Counted from the first letter of the stretch, positions 34,065 to 46,359 are shown. The stretch is DNA of 64,000 bases from Chrysaora quinquecirrha (GCA_014526335.1 JACTAT010000033.1:687072-751071), one strand, 5' to 3'. Notes: generated from the letters alone by a model not told the origin. Numbers and translations are program-made.

Positions 34065-34600
34065 CTCGTTTTTATAAGGAATCTTTGAGCTGAAGTTGAG
34101 GCTGGAGCTCCTTTATTTTTCAACAAAATGAGGCTGAAAGTTCCTTATAACTGTTCCTTGTCGTTAGCTAAATATGTTTGAATACTAAAGTTTACAGCAA
34201 ATTCATTTAAATTTGCTTCGTTTTCTAACTTTTAAATGAATGAATTTTTTGGGGAAGTACGATGGGAAATACATATATTGTTAGGTGTGGGAAGGGGGGG
34301 GTGACATCTTCCCGGTACACCGGTACAGAGCAACCAGTACACAGTACAAACGCAATCTGGCAGGCTACATGGTGCACTTGACAAATCGAAGCCATGACTT
34401 GTGCACGCATAAATAATCCCCCCAGTTATATGTTAGTTAGTTGCATAAACCGTCTAGCTTTTGTTCTTGAAAACATTATCCTTAGCTTTTATCTCGAGAT
34501 TTTCATCCGAGCCTCGACAGTCTCGTAGAATTCCTTAATTTATTGGGAACTTTTAGCCTCGAGTTCCTCATAAATGTGTCCCTTATAAAAGTGCGGATTG
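34065..34600. mobile_element. Poly-T MITE family, diverged member
   Basis: Preceded by TA; starts CTCGTTTTTATAAGGAATC and ends CCTTATAAAAGTGCGGATTG before TA. Internal words GTTCCTTATAACTGTTCCTT. A truncated relative is at 39440-39600. Borders approximate. Confidence 0.5.
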
Positions 34601-34794
34601 TAAATGGAATTAAGACAAGCAAGGCCAAAAAGGATAACGACTAAACTGTGAAAAACACCCGCAAAGACTTCTTGACAGATCGATTCATTGCACAGTTAAG
34701 AACAAGACTAGTCGATTCAAACCAGATTATATATATTATTCCAATCCCAAATGCAAGTTCGAAGAATTTACCCCGTTTATATAGCTAGTTAACA

Positions 34795-35860
34795 GGATCT
34801 TCATTTCATACCACATTAATCAGCATCTTCATTTCATATTTTACAAGTCAAAGTCTTCATTTTATGCCGTATTCATAGGCATCCTCATTTCATGCCGTAT
34901 TGATTAGCACCTTCATTCATACCGTATTCACTGGCATCTTTATTTTCATACCATAATCATTGGCATCTCCAATCCATACATATTCATCCGCATTTTCATT
35001 TCACAACATACACTCTTTTTTTATAAGAAACTAAGACTTTGGTCAGTACTCAAAGTTTCTTAGTTTTGGGACAAATTTGGTACTGAAAGTTGCTTAGCAG
35101 TTTCTTAGAATCAAAATTTTGAAGTGCCAAAACGGGCAATTGACACTTAAATTCTACAAATAGAAGAAGCAATACAATTCACGTTTACATCAGCTGTGTT
35201 TTCTGTAAAAATAGACATTTATGGTGCAACAAAAGTTTGTTTTCTCGATGCTTTATTTCTAATTCTAAAGTTTCTTGAGACTCGAGTTTCTTACCATTTT
35301 TGGTCGAGTACTGAAAGTTTCTTAACCAATATTGATCTCAGTAGCTACTGAGTTTCTTATAAATGGGTTTCTTATAAAAAAATGAGTGTATTAATAAGTT
35401 TTTTCATCTTCATGCCATATTTATCGGCATCTCAATTTAATCGCGTTATTCATTAGCAACTTCATTCCATACCATACTGACGGGTCTTCATTTTAATACC
35501 GTATTCATTGGCATCTTAATTTCACACATTATTCATAAGCAACTTCATTTCGTACATTCGTTAGCATTTTAATTTCAAACTGTATTCATTAGCATCTTCT
35601 TCTCATACCATATTCATTAGTATCTTCATGTCATACCATATTCATTAGAATACTCGTTCATACCGCATTCATTAGTATCTTCATTTCATACCGTAATTCA
35701 TTAGCAACTTCATTCCATACCAGACTGATGGGTCTTCATTTTAATACCGTATCCATTAGCATCTTAATTTGACACCTTATTCATTAGCATTTTAATTTCA
35801 AACTGTACAGTATTCATTAGCATCTTCATTTCATAGCGTATTATTAGCATTTTAATTTCA
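34795..35860 (+). repeat. Minisatellite 'TTCATTTCATACCGTATTCA' interrupted by a MITE
   Basis: Imperfect repeats of about 30 bases (GCATCTTCATTTCATACC, then GTATTCATTA) on both sides of the 35011-35388 MITE, which therefore inserted into an existing array. Confidence 0.85.
35011..35388. mobile_element. Poly-T MITE family, 'AAGAAACT' subtype
   Basis: TA-flanked (35009-35010, 35389-35390). Ends CACTCTTTTTTTATAAGAAAC and its inverse. Internal copies of AAGTTTCTTA. 378 bp. Confidence 0.85.
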
Positions 35861-36559
35861 TTTTACGTCACAGTAGGACAGTAGGTTTCATCAATTGTGA
35901 TTTCGAACGGCATTGCGTTTCGCAATAATTAGCATCGTACTCCTTAGCGTGTCCGTGCAAATGTAATAAGTCTAGAGCAAATCTGCAATCAGAAATTTTT
36001 ACATAGGATAGAACATGATTGACTTTGATAACTGATTGGCGACGAAGAAAAGTCTCGACGTTATTGTTTCCACTGATTTATTACACGTCTTAAACGCGGG
36101 GTTCGGAATTTTGATTACTTTGGGGCTTAACGAACAAAATGCGAATTAAAAACGCAAGAATTAGTCCGAGCGTCCTGGGCGCCACTCATTGAATCGTTAG
36201 ACTTTACTAGGAAACAATAAGGGTCAGTAGTCTATCAACATAAAATTGGTTTAGGTTTTATGATTCATAAATACAGGAAATAGTGATTAATTTGCATTTT
36301 AAGCCGATCCAATATGCTGTAATTCCGTTTGAAACCGCCAGGGCTAGGAGCCGCTATCATTTTGACTTGTCAAGTGAGCGAGTTACTCCCCATCGCTGTA
36401 GTGTTCGCTCCTCCGTAGGGGTTGCTCACATCGTAGTTACCTTTCACCGACGAATTGAAACTGAGACTTGTGGCAAGTCAATAATCATCGTTATCAGCGT
36501 CGAAAACCAAGTGTGCTACTTCATGTAATTTCATTAAAAAACAAAGTGACTTCTAACAT
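35861..36559. other. Intergenic, nothing recognised
   Basis: Scattered GTAATAAGTCTAGA / TTATTACACG words related to the 39783-40072 inverted repeat. No gene seen. Confidence 0.5.
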
Positions 36560-37262
36560 AGTTGCTTGTCCCAGCACAACTTTTGAGCCCACCACATTAC
36601 TGTGCACCCCCTACATTACTGAAAGATAGCCCTGCACGTTAGCATTACTGCGCACCTTCCACATTATTGAAAGATAGCCCTCCACATTACTGAGCATCCT
36701 CCACATTACTGAAAAAAATCCCCCAAAATTACTGAAGATATCCCCCCATATTACTGAACACCCTCCACATTACTAATAGATAGCCCTCCACATTACTCCG
36801 CACCCTCCACATTACTGAAAGATAGCCCTCCACATTACTGAATATCCTCCACATTACTACAAGATAGCCCTCCGCAATACTGAAGATATCCCTCCACATT
36901 ACTGAACACCCTCCACATTACTAAAAGATAGCCCTCCACAATACTCCGCACCCTCCACATTACTGAAATATAGCCCTCCACATTACTGAATATCCTCCAC
37001 ATTACTCCGCACCCTCCACATTACTGAAAGATAACCCTCCACATTACAACGCACCCTCCACATTACTGAAAGATAGCCCTCCAAATTACTGCGCACACCC
37101 TCAACATTACTGCAAGATAGCCCTCCACATTACTGCCCACCCTCCACATTATTGAAAGATAGCCCTCCACATTACTGAACATCCTCCACATTGCTGAAAA
37201 AATCCCCCAACATTACTGAAGATATCCCCCAACATTACTGAACACCCTCCACAATAGCTACT
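36560..37262 (+). repeat. Minisatellite 'CCCTCCACATTACTGAAAGA'
   Basis: About 35 copies of CCTCCACATTACTG, alternating with linkers AAAGATAGC, AACAC, CGCAC or AAGATATC. Similar in skeleton to the foldback subrepeats at 29945-30140 and 49033-49510. Confidence 0.92.
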
Positions 37263-40200
37263 GCAAAAATCCCAGGGTGGTTGTTGTGGTTGCTCAAAGG
37301 TGATTGTTGATGTTTGCAGAATACGACTAATGTAATAAGTCTACTTTGGAATTAAGAGTTAGTGGGAAAATTTGAGTTTCGATACATAAAAACTTTGTAC
37401 AAAATAATGACTTAATAATATTGACTTAATAAATAGTAAATGGTTGTATGTCCTCGATTTTCTCACGCTTTGCGTCGTTTCATGGTCTTTGAATAGTAAC
37501 ATCGAAAATACTTAATGAGGTTAAGAAAGTAATTTACCTCGAAACTTTCGTTAAACCCATAACTACGGCCATAATTTCACAAACTGTTTAGCTAACATTT
37601 AATCCGGCAAACAAGTCACAGAATAGGACCCACAAACAGTGCAAAATATCACAAAGTTACACGTTACCAGGGTAGTACCTTCCTAGTTACCCCCCCCCCT
37701 AGCCCCCTGTCCGATACACACAATGTCTCTCTCGCAAGTCATGCAATGTTCACAACAAGTAGCCTGTGCGCAGACTCAACTTGTGTTTACTTCCAGAAGA
37801 GTTGAGTTGAATTGAAGTTTCAAAGTTTGTCTCCCAGAAGAGGCACTTGAATAACGGAAAACTCCACAAGAGGTATTAAAATGTAGGCCAAAGATTTATC
37901 CGTGGAGATACCTCATCACTAGGTATTAATCTTGCAGGAAGAAGGAAGGCTTTCTACCGGTGATACCAACGTAAGATTTTCTCACCAACATCTAAAGCCC
38001 ATTCATTCGCTTTGGGAGGAAAAAATCGAAGAAAGGAGAAAAAGATTACATTTTTAATAGCTACACCTTTTTTCATAAAAACCAAGAAATTTTGACGGAG
38101 GCATGCTGTTCTTAAGTGTTTGCCTTTTTCAAGCCTGAAATTGTCTTTATCTGTTCTAAATTCCTCGGTTACTTTAAGACTAATATTTTTCAGTGAATGT
38201 CTGAAGCTGTACTACACTTTTTTAAAATAAGCAACTGGACTATTGGTCCAGCCTTCAAAGTTGCTTAACGTATCTGGTCTTTCAGCCCTGACCGGTACCC
38301 CTTAAAAACTCTATTTTTGGTTCTTTTATGTAATTGACAAGTTTGCAATGATATTTGTATAAAGAAAGCTATCTTAACCAAAAGTTTGAACTAAATCTCG
38401 GCCCCACTTGCTTACACTTTTCTTTTAATAAGCAACTTGACTTTCGTCCAGCCCTCAAAGTTGCTTGAAATTTTAGACATTTCAGCCCTCAAAGTTGCTT
38501 AAACGTTGCTTAACATTTTTAGTACCTACTAACCACCCCTGACTTCGCGGGTCAAAATCGTCATCTGTTAGGCCTACAACATGACTTTTGGGAGACAGTA
38601 TGTGGAAAAACGTTAGCTAACGAACTTCAACATGCAAAACATAAGAACGAAGAACAATTTCCTAACACAAGAAGAGAATAAGCTTGTTTGTTTGACTTCT
38701 TAGTTGCTTACAGTAATTCAATTGAGCCCTGAAGTTGCTTATTGAGCGGTTGCTTATTAAAAAAACAATTGTAGTTTTGTTTGTGTAAAAATGCAGCATG
38801 GTGTCTATTTCTTTGTTCACTTGCTTTTACAATCATTTCGACTCACTTACTTTCATATGATGCTGGAATTGTAAGGTCTTGTGAAAGACTTGTTTTTCTA
38901 AGGCAAGCCTCTGCCCCCGGGGGTTTTACCATTGTGCGGGTGGGCACAAATGTGCGCTTATTCGGGTAGGGTTTTGCCGGTTTGTGGAATCTTTTCGGAC
39001 ATCATTTTATTTTGCTGATTTTTTTATACATTCGGGTTTCATTTTAGATATTTGTACTTATTTTTCACGAATGACGAACACTAGGAAAGATTTTTCCACA
39101 AGTGGCATACCACAATAGATGGGATTCGAATCTGGACTGCATAGAGAGCCAACAACGTTTTCCAAATATTTGGGTATACTTTCGGGCAGAATTTTTGTCT
39201 CGTGTACCCTATCGATTCATATAATCGTTAACGTAGCGTTTGGGGTCGATTTTCTATTTCAAATACGACTCTCTACGACATTAATTTAACCCCCGGTATT
39301 CCGTGCCAAAAATCCCGTATAAGACTCAGGTAATAAGCGAAAGCTACGACACGTGAAAGAGTGAAAGAGACTAACTGAAATCTCCGTTACTTTAAACGAC
39401 TTTTAGGTCTGGACCTGAGACAAGTTGGTTATTGAATGAGTGTACAAACTTTTTCTATTAGAAACCCTTGATCTGAGTTGAGGCTGGAGTTCCTTAACTT
39501 TTAACAAAATGAGGCTTAAAGTTGCTCATACTATTCCTCGTCGCGAAAATGCTTGAATACTAATTTTTACAGAAAATTCAATTAAATTCGGCCGCAGAGT
39601 TGCACAAAACTTTAAAATTGAGAGATATATAACGGAGGACAAACTCAAAAGCAAAAGAGCTGACGAGTGTCAGACGAAAAAGTTATTTCAGGTACTGAAA
39701 TCGAATTCGAAGTCAAATGTTCGTCTGAAGGAATTTGCGTACATTTAGAAATCAAGGCTCGACGTTGACAAAAGTGCTTCATTAGACTTATTACACGAGT
39801 CCCACTTAGACTTGTTACAAGTCCCTAACCTTCGCTCACATTGAATTGAATGATGTTGTTGCTGTTCGCTTCAGTTCGCTTTATTTTGAATGTCCAGCAA
39901 TTAAATTCAATAGCGATAACTACGACTCAGGTAATAAGTCTAAATCCCACTCTTTGCAACAACAACAACAACAACCCTACAGCAGTTTGCTCAGATTAGT
40001 TTGAGTGTCCAGCATAGACTCGATACGTGGCGATAACTGCAGCTCGTGTAATAAGTCTAGTGCTTCATATATACACATACTACATAAATGCCTCTCATAA
40101 ATGGGACCTGACCTGATGGTCAATCAATTAGAAAAGACAGGATATTGCAGGCATACCTGTATCGATCTGCTCTGAGCAGCCATCTCATCACCTTCACACA

Positions 40201-40515
40201 GCAGTGGTGCCCTTATTTCCTCCATATTCGGATGTTATGGCATCAGCTGTCGGCTAGTCAGCTATAACAAAAAGAATAAGGAATTTGTTTATTGGAGAAT
40301 TGAATAAATTAGGTAAAAAGCTTTAGGAGAGTCAGTAAGGTGTAAGCAATCGCAAAACAACTGATTTAAAACATAATCTGATCAAGTTGATTTGAGATAA
40401 GACCTCATTTCACATTTCCAGCTGCACCAGAAAAGCCAAAAACAACCAGAATGAAAATATAAAAACTCTAAAATATTCCTTTGGTTAAAATCTTAAACAA
40501 TTGCTATGACCAGGG
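37263..40515. other. Intergenic with MITE debris
   Basis: Contains a half poly-T MITE (38213-38285), the full copy 38415-38771, a family B SINE fragment (39095-39165), a truncated poly-T MITE relative (39440-39600) and an inverted pair 'TAGACTTATTACACGAG' (39783-39801) / its inverse (40053-40072) bounding a 290 bp MITE-like segment. No gene seen. Confidence 0.55.
38415..38771. mobile_element. Poly-T MITE family, 'AAGCAACTT' subtype copy 1
   Basis: TA-flanked. Starts CACTTTTCTTTTAATAAGCA and ends TGCTTATTAAAAAAACAATTG. Many AAGTTGCTT words; the body matches the copy at 46443-46830 in inverse orientation. Confidence 0.85.
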
Positions 40516-40523
40516 CATTTACA

Positions 40524-40666
40524 CAGGGGCACCGGAAGCACAGGGACAGCGGGGGCAGCTGTCCCCCTGCCCTTGGAAAAATTGTCAAATTCTTTGATTT
40601 TCCTATTGTTTGCCCCAAAATTGCTGCTTCTGCCCCCGCCGCCCTGCATTGCTTCCGGCGCCCTTG
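40524..40666. mobile_element. hAT-type MITE
   Basis: Ends CAGGGGCACCGGAAGCA and TGCTTCCGGCGCCCTTG are inverted; flanked by an exact 8 bp duplication, CATTTACA (40516-40523, 40667-40674). 143 bp. Confidence 0.9.
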
Positions 40667-40672
40667 CATTTA

Positions 40673-41073
40673 CACCTTTTTTTTTATAAGGAACCTACCT
40701 CAAGGCCTAGTTCTTAAAGTTCCTTATTTTTGGACCACTTTTGAGGCAATTGTAGTTCAAAAAGTTCCTTAATAGTTCCTTAATTTTAACTGCACATACA
40801 GTGGTCTCAACAATAAAAGAGAGACACTTGCATGTAAGCAAAACCCAAGACTACTCAAAGAAACATTGGATACATGCTTAATGTACAATTTATGTGATTT
40901 TCAACTGCTAATGAATTGAACCGCTTTCTAATTCTTGATTATTTGCAGTGATAAAAGTATTCAACATTCAAAAGTTCCTTAATGATTTTCTCTTTAGTAG
41001 TATAAGTTCTTTAAATTTTTGAGCCTTCTACATGTAGGTTCCTTACAAAGTGATTCTTTTAAAAAAAAGCGTG
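40673..41073. mobile_element. Poly-T MITE family, 'AAGGAACT' subtype
   Basis: TA-flanked. Ends CACCTTTTTTTTTATAAGGA and AAAAAAAAGCGTG. Internal AAGTTCCTTA words at 40718, 40760 and 40974. 401 bp. Its left tip overlaps the target duplication of the hAT MITE. Confidence 0.85.
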
Positions 41074-42862
41074 TATCTAACAAAATTTCTTGATGGGAAG
41101 CAATGATGTCAAAATTCCTGAATAAACTATTGTGCTGACACAAACTGAATTTTGCAGCAGCTAAATGATTCCTGTTGTGATTTCCAGAGGGGTTCAGGGG
41201 GTGGCACAGCCCCTTTGTTAAAATGATTGACTTTGGGGGGTCAGGCTCAGCCCGCAAAATGTAAAAAAGCCCTTCAGATGACGTCACCCCTTGATCCCCC
41301 TTGTTGATTTATTCTAAAAACCACCATTGCTTGATTCCCACCATGGGCTTGCACATAAACATAAAGAGGTCAACTCGCCCCACTACCAACTTGCCCCACC
41401 TTAACATATTCAAGTCAGTATAGTTCAGTGGGGGCAAGTTGACTTCTGAGATGGGGCACGTTGACTTCTGAGATGGGGCACGTTGACTTCTGAGATGAGG
41501 CAAGTTGACTTGAAAGTGGGGCAAGTTGACCAAAAAGTGAGGCAAGTTGACCAAAAAGTGGGGCGAATTGGCAATGGGGCAAGTTGGTAGTGGGGCGAGT
41601 TGGTAGTGGGGCAAGTTTATTCTACCTACACACACACACTATCAAAGTAGTGTCTGGGACCAACATGATTGGCACCTAAATCTAAATGGGGCACTTCTTT
41701 AAAGGAGGGTGCTTATTCCAGGAAATACTGTATAGCAACTTTTGAGAAGCCGCTCGGAAATTTTAAACCAGTCATCAAGTCAATGCACCTGCAGTTGAGC
41801 TTCAATACAAGTGCAGTGCAGGGAAACCAGATTAAACCACTCAATCTTTGTAGTTGGCCCAGCCTAGTCAAATCAAAATTTTAAATAAGCGAACTTTGGA
41901 GTTCGATAAACCATTAAAGCTCGGAATTCCTTATTCAAGCATCGCTCATCTTTCTGTATGTACTGTTTTGTTAGATAGATTAGCTAGTCTGACGGTGGTC
42001 ACGTCCCACCTTTTTGACTTTCATATGACATTGATAAACACGGGTCCCTATTTTCACAAATTCAAAACAGCGGCAATAACAACCAAACAGTTAACAATCA
42101 CCAACATGTGGCTGTTATTTTGTAGATTAATCGTAAACACCAAAACAAATAACTGATAGCCATATGTGGAGATTATCGCATAAACGACAAATCGCCAAAA
42201 AAATACTAACGGGCCTAACGTCTCCTCCAGGGCTGCACTTCTCGGTGCTGCCGCCAAAAAATTACTAACTTAAAAAAAGTCATACCTACCTCGTTGCATT
42301 ATTACCAATATTGTGTTTTCCTTTCTGTTATGATTTCTTTTTTAATTATCGATATTTCGTCGTGCAAAGTAAACTTTATTCATAGACTCAACCCACCTTT
42401 CAGACTTGATAATTACTCTCCAAAATGCTAATTCCTCATGTTGACAAAAGGATGACAGATGATGGCTAAACTGACCAATCAGAATCGATGGTTTAGGTAC
42501 GTTTTCAATTGACCTGCCAATCAATGTGGGTTTCTAATTTTGAGCAATGGATTGGTTTCTTCTGAGGAGAAGTTCTTCAAATTTGGGTTTCTGGGGCAGG
42601 AAATAAGTCTGAAAACTCATTGGAAGCTAAATCGAAGCTCTTTTACGATTTATTTTGGTTTTAAAATTTACCCTACGAGTCTCATATCAATAGAAATTGA
42701 AATCTAAAATTAATAGCTTTTTGCCCGAAGACAGAAACCCATGCTGTAATCCTTATACGCTTTATTTTCTTTGCAAAGCTTCACACAGCATGTCATATTT
42801 TGAAAAGATCTATTGAATATATTTATAACGAATCGTATGCAAACAAAATTCTATGGTTTTAA
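41074..42862. other. Intergenic with minisatellite
   Basis: 41370-41625 is a minisatellite of GGGGCAAGTTGAC / TTCTGAGATGGGGCACGTTGAC type, the same word as around the LTR element in LSM8. No gene seen in the rest. Confidence 0.65.
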
Positions 42863-43706
42863 GACCCCGTTTACATGGTACCGGACAAGTTTTTAGCCGC
42901 TCAAGTTTTTGTACGGATAGGGGGTGCGTTTACACGGGATAAGCCTATCCGCACAAATATTTGTCCTGATAGCCGTACAAAAACTTGTCCTGTTAGAAAG
43001 AGGTCGAGTTGCGAACTTGAGCGGACAAATATTTGTGCGGCATCGTGTAAACGCTTTTGTCCGGACAAATATTTGTTCGCATCGATAAAGAGGCGGAAAA
43101 TATCTTTCAAGCGAGGCAGTTTGAAAATGCTAGAAATGTGTTGGTGTCTGTGGTGTGTGTGTGAAGTGTCCAAGAAATAAATTTATTTTCTTCACGACAA
43201 CTAGCTTGGGTTTTCTGCATTTGGATAAGTTTCTTTGCTTGCTCCAATGTCTGGCTTTGGATACCGCTGCTGAAACCTTTCAGTTATTTCAATATATTTG
43301 TTTTAATGGTTCCCAATCTAGGCCATTCACTGTTTTCATTGTTTTGTAGTCCAGAATGACTTGCACAAGCAAGGTTGTTTCATCATCTGACCAAACAAAG
43401 TTCTTCTCTGCTTTCTTTGCTCCCTTTGCTATGCTCATTTTTTCTTTACTCTTGTTATTAAAAAGAAATAGCTTAACTTTTGCAATGAATAGGAACGATG
43501 ATAACTCAAACATCACTGAAAATTTCGATTCGATTTGGCGCCGAAATTTATGAAAATTGCTATTGCGCATGACGAGCAAAGAAAGCCTGCTAGCAAAAAC
43601 CACCGTGTAAACGCGAGGCCTATCCGTACAAATATTTGTCCGGTACACCTATCCGTACAAAAACTTGAGCGACTAAAAACTTGTCCGGTACCATGTAAAC
43701 GGGGTC
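42863..43706. mobile_element. PIF/Harbinger-like element with Myb/SANT-like ORF fragment
   Basis: Long inverted ends: GACCCCGTTTACATGGTACC, then CGGACAAGTTTTTAGCCGCTC; the inverse is at 43640-43706. Flanked by TAA (42860-42862, 43707-43709). On the minus strand 43438-43289 encodes MSIAKGAKKAEKNFVWSDDE, then TLLVQVILDYK and GLDWE, which resembles the start of the Myb/SANT-like DNA-binding protein that accompanies Harbinger transposases. It stops after 49 codons. No transposase is present, so the element is non-autonomous. Confidence 0.72.
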
Positions 43707-43709
43707 TAA

Positions 43710-44452
43710 ATCTCCTACGAGAAATTCTATTGAAGGGAAATGCATATAATAAAGATTTTTCAGATTTTCGTGGAAGTGAAGGATTGTCAGGAATTATTTT
43801 CAGAATTTAAAAACAAGATTAATTAAAACTGACAAGCATCCTCTTGACTGGTTTTATTTTTGGTCAAAATATACGTAATACATTATTGAAATATTTCTAG
43901 AGGCTGTCTATCACAGTTAAAAGAGAAAGAAAAAACATTACGAGCAAATGTCATCTAATTTTATCTAATTTTTGTCTTTTATTCCAAATCTCTTACTTTA
44001 CCAAAAGAATTCAATTTCCTTTGGTTCGTATAGTTTTAATTCTTTTTTGATGGTCGCTCTAACCTTTTGATCCTTCATCCTTATAATCGATCATTATGAT
44101 AGGGTTGATCATCATCACAATCACAATCATTAGCTATCATCGTCATCATCAACACCAATATATCATCAAAGTCGCTGTCATCATCACCATCATCATCATC
44201 GTCGTCATCATCGTCTTCATCATCGTCGTCATCACCATCACCACCACCACCACCACCACCACCACCAACAGCATCATCATCGACGATTGTGGTGGTGGTG
44301 ATGATAATATCACTCGATATCACTACCATCGTCGTCATCATTATTGCGTCGTCAACATCACCATCCTCATCGTCATCATCATTAACACCACCATCCATCA
44401 TCATCGCCATCATCATCATTATCACAAACACTACCACCACCACCACCACAAC

Positions 44453-44485
<33 letters not shown>

Positions 44486-44754
44486 TATCACCAACACCAC
44501 CACTACCACCAACACAACCATCATCATTATCATCATCATCATCATTGTCGTCGTCATCATCATCACCATCATGATCATCGTCAAAACCTTCAAATCCACC
44601 ACCATCATCATCATCATCATCATCAAGGTCACCATCATGATCGTCTTAATCGTCGTCATCGTCGTGTTTGTTATCGTTATTGTTGTTTGGGCTAGTTATC
44701 GTCGTCTGAGTTTTGATACAAAGATTATAAGAGCGAGCGAGATTTTTGGAAAAT
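43710..44754. repeat. AT-rich spacer and ATC trinucleotide array
   Basis: 43710-44094 is plain AT-rich DNA; 44095-44680 is an imperfect (ATC)n array with CACCAC and GTC interruptions. Open frames within it are by-products. Confidence 0.85.
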
Positions 44755-44762
44755 CCTCAGAC

Positions 44763-44844
44763 TAGCCTGCGAACAGCCTCAAAACTTTCCTAAGGTCAAG
44801 TCTACACTTGACCTTAGGAAAGTTTTGAGGCTGTGCGCAGGCTA
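44763..44844. mobile_element. 82 bp near-perfect hairpin MITE with 8 bp target duplication
   Basis: Two 39-base arms (TAGCCTGCG..., one mismatch) around the loop CTAC. Flanked by CCTCAGAC (44755-44762 and 44845-44852), as for hAT elements. No coding capacity. Confidence 0.85.
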
Positions 44845-44963
44845 CCTCAGACGGGATAAAGCACTCTCCACACACAGATGCCAGCATCTTTATTCTATCG
44901 CCAGCATCTTTAATCAATCACCAGCATCTTTAATCAATCATTCTTTATCTTCAAAAAAAGAAC

Positions 44964-45917
44964 TCAAACCATGTGAGCAGATTCTTCTTCATAATTTATC
45001 AAATCCTCAGCTGCCAAATCGATTGGTGGCTCGTGTAAACTTGGAGCCAAAAAGCTGACCCAGTAAAGTCTTCTTTCCCACAGTAAATGATTCACCCTGT
45101 GTCTGTAGACCCTTCTTTTGAAAATTCTTCTGAACAGGTCGATTGTAAAGCGAAAGCAGGAATAACGTCTAAGAAACAAGGAATTTAGTTCCTTTGGTGA
45201 TAAATCCATTACTAGTAACAGTGTGTGGTATAATAGCTGGTGAAATGAAATGATAAATAGCAATGCAAATAAGGTGAACAGTAAGGGCAGATCTCCAAAT
45301 TGTTTGCAGGTTTCTGAGTTCCATTCCTTTGAATCGAGATAGCATGTAAAAAATGGCTTGTAAAACTGTTGCATCATAAATAGCTCTCCAAGAACACTAT
45401 AAACCAGAAATAAATAATAATACGAGTAGTTATTCAGCCCAACACAGTTATTTGCTGCTGCACAATGATGCGACATGAGTCTGACGCAACAGTTGCATTC
45501 AACACAGTGGTGTGTCCCTTGACATTTTAGTCTTTGACACTTTCCACAAAGATCAATTTTATTAGCAGAGTACCCTTCGATTTCAATCTCTTCTATTGTA
45601 AACGCTTTCCCAGCAGAAGTAAACATCAACGCAAAGTAGTTAAAAGTTACGTTTATCCATATGTAACAGCACAATGCTGCACAACACACCCCGCTGATCA
45701 AAAGTGGCCTATGATAATTCGGGAAGAACCACACGAAATAACTCACAATAGATGATACTATTATTAATATCACTGGGCCTACGGAACAAATTAGTAATGT
45801 TGGTTTATACCAGAAACGATTTTCAATACCAGTGTATCGGTTCATAAATCTTTTAGTCTTCAAAACAGCTCCAGTTATTGCCATGAGAATCACAGAACAC
45901 AAAATCAACGCCGCCAT
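44964..45917 (-). CDS. DHHC-family palmitoyltransferase with SHHC motif, single exon
   Basis: Integral membrane protein S-acyltransferase, 317 residues. Hydrophobic segments at about 2-19, 42-66 and 72-98 precede the cysteine-rich domain (124-160: CGKCQRLKC, THHC, CNCC, SHHC, NNCVG), followed by segments near 165-185 and 210-235 and a basic C-terminus. The zinc-binding Cys/His pattern is intact and the nucleophilic Cys of the motif (Cys152) is kept. The first Asp is Ser (SHHC, 149-152) and the usual PW after it is AA. No introns, unlike most animal ZDHHC genes, so a retrocopy origin is possible. It is most like the divergent ZDHHC22/24-type sequences, but I cannot assign an orthologue. ATG at 45917 starts directly before the first membrane segment. 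Confidence 0.87.
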   Translation of the reverse strand: MAALILCSVILMAITGAVLKTKRFMNRYTGIENRFWYKPTLLICSVGPVILIIVSSIVSYFVWFFPNYHRPLLISGVCCAALCCYIWINVTFNYFALMFTSAGKAFTIEEIEIEGYSANKIDLCGKCQRLKCQGTHHCVECNCCVRLMSHHCAAANNCVGLNNYSYYYLFLVYSVLGELFMMQQFYKPFFTCYLDSKEWNSETCKQFGDLPLLFTLFALLFIISFHQLLYHTLLLVMDLSPKELNSLFLRRYSCFRFTIDLFRRIFKRRVYRHRVNHLLWERRLYWVSFLAPSLHEPPIDLAAEDLINYEEESAHMV

Positions 45918-46359
45918 TTTTGTTGTTGACAGAACCTCTGGTGGAAAACTACTCGTTGCTATGTTACGGAGTTTTTTTGGATGTCTTTGTCGATGTCATT
46001 ATTAATTTTTTAGTCCAGGAAAAAATTTCATTTTCCATCCAAAAACTCTAAAAAAGTTTTCTGTAAAATATTTAGAAGAAGGTAAACTTCAAGAAAGGAA
46101 TAACGTAATTTTTGGGGCGCAATTTCTTCAATTTTCACAGAATTATTACACGATGAATTTACATTAAATTAAAGTTCAAGTCAATTCCATTTTTTGCTCA
46201 AAGTACCGTTAACATACCCACACAAACCGCACAAACATATTAATATTTATTTTATTTGCTTACGAATTAACAGAAAATAAAAGTTTTAAGTTTAAGAGAA
46301 CCAAATAAAACCTTTGGTTCAAAACTGTGATTGTTCGAAACTTAGATATCAGAAACTTG

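Noticed and set aside
36560..37262. Regular short repeats that might suggest a CRISPR array
   Set aside because: Spacers are not unique, unit length is irregular, and the genome is animal; it is a minisatellite.
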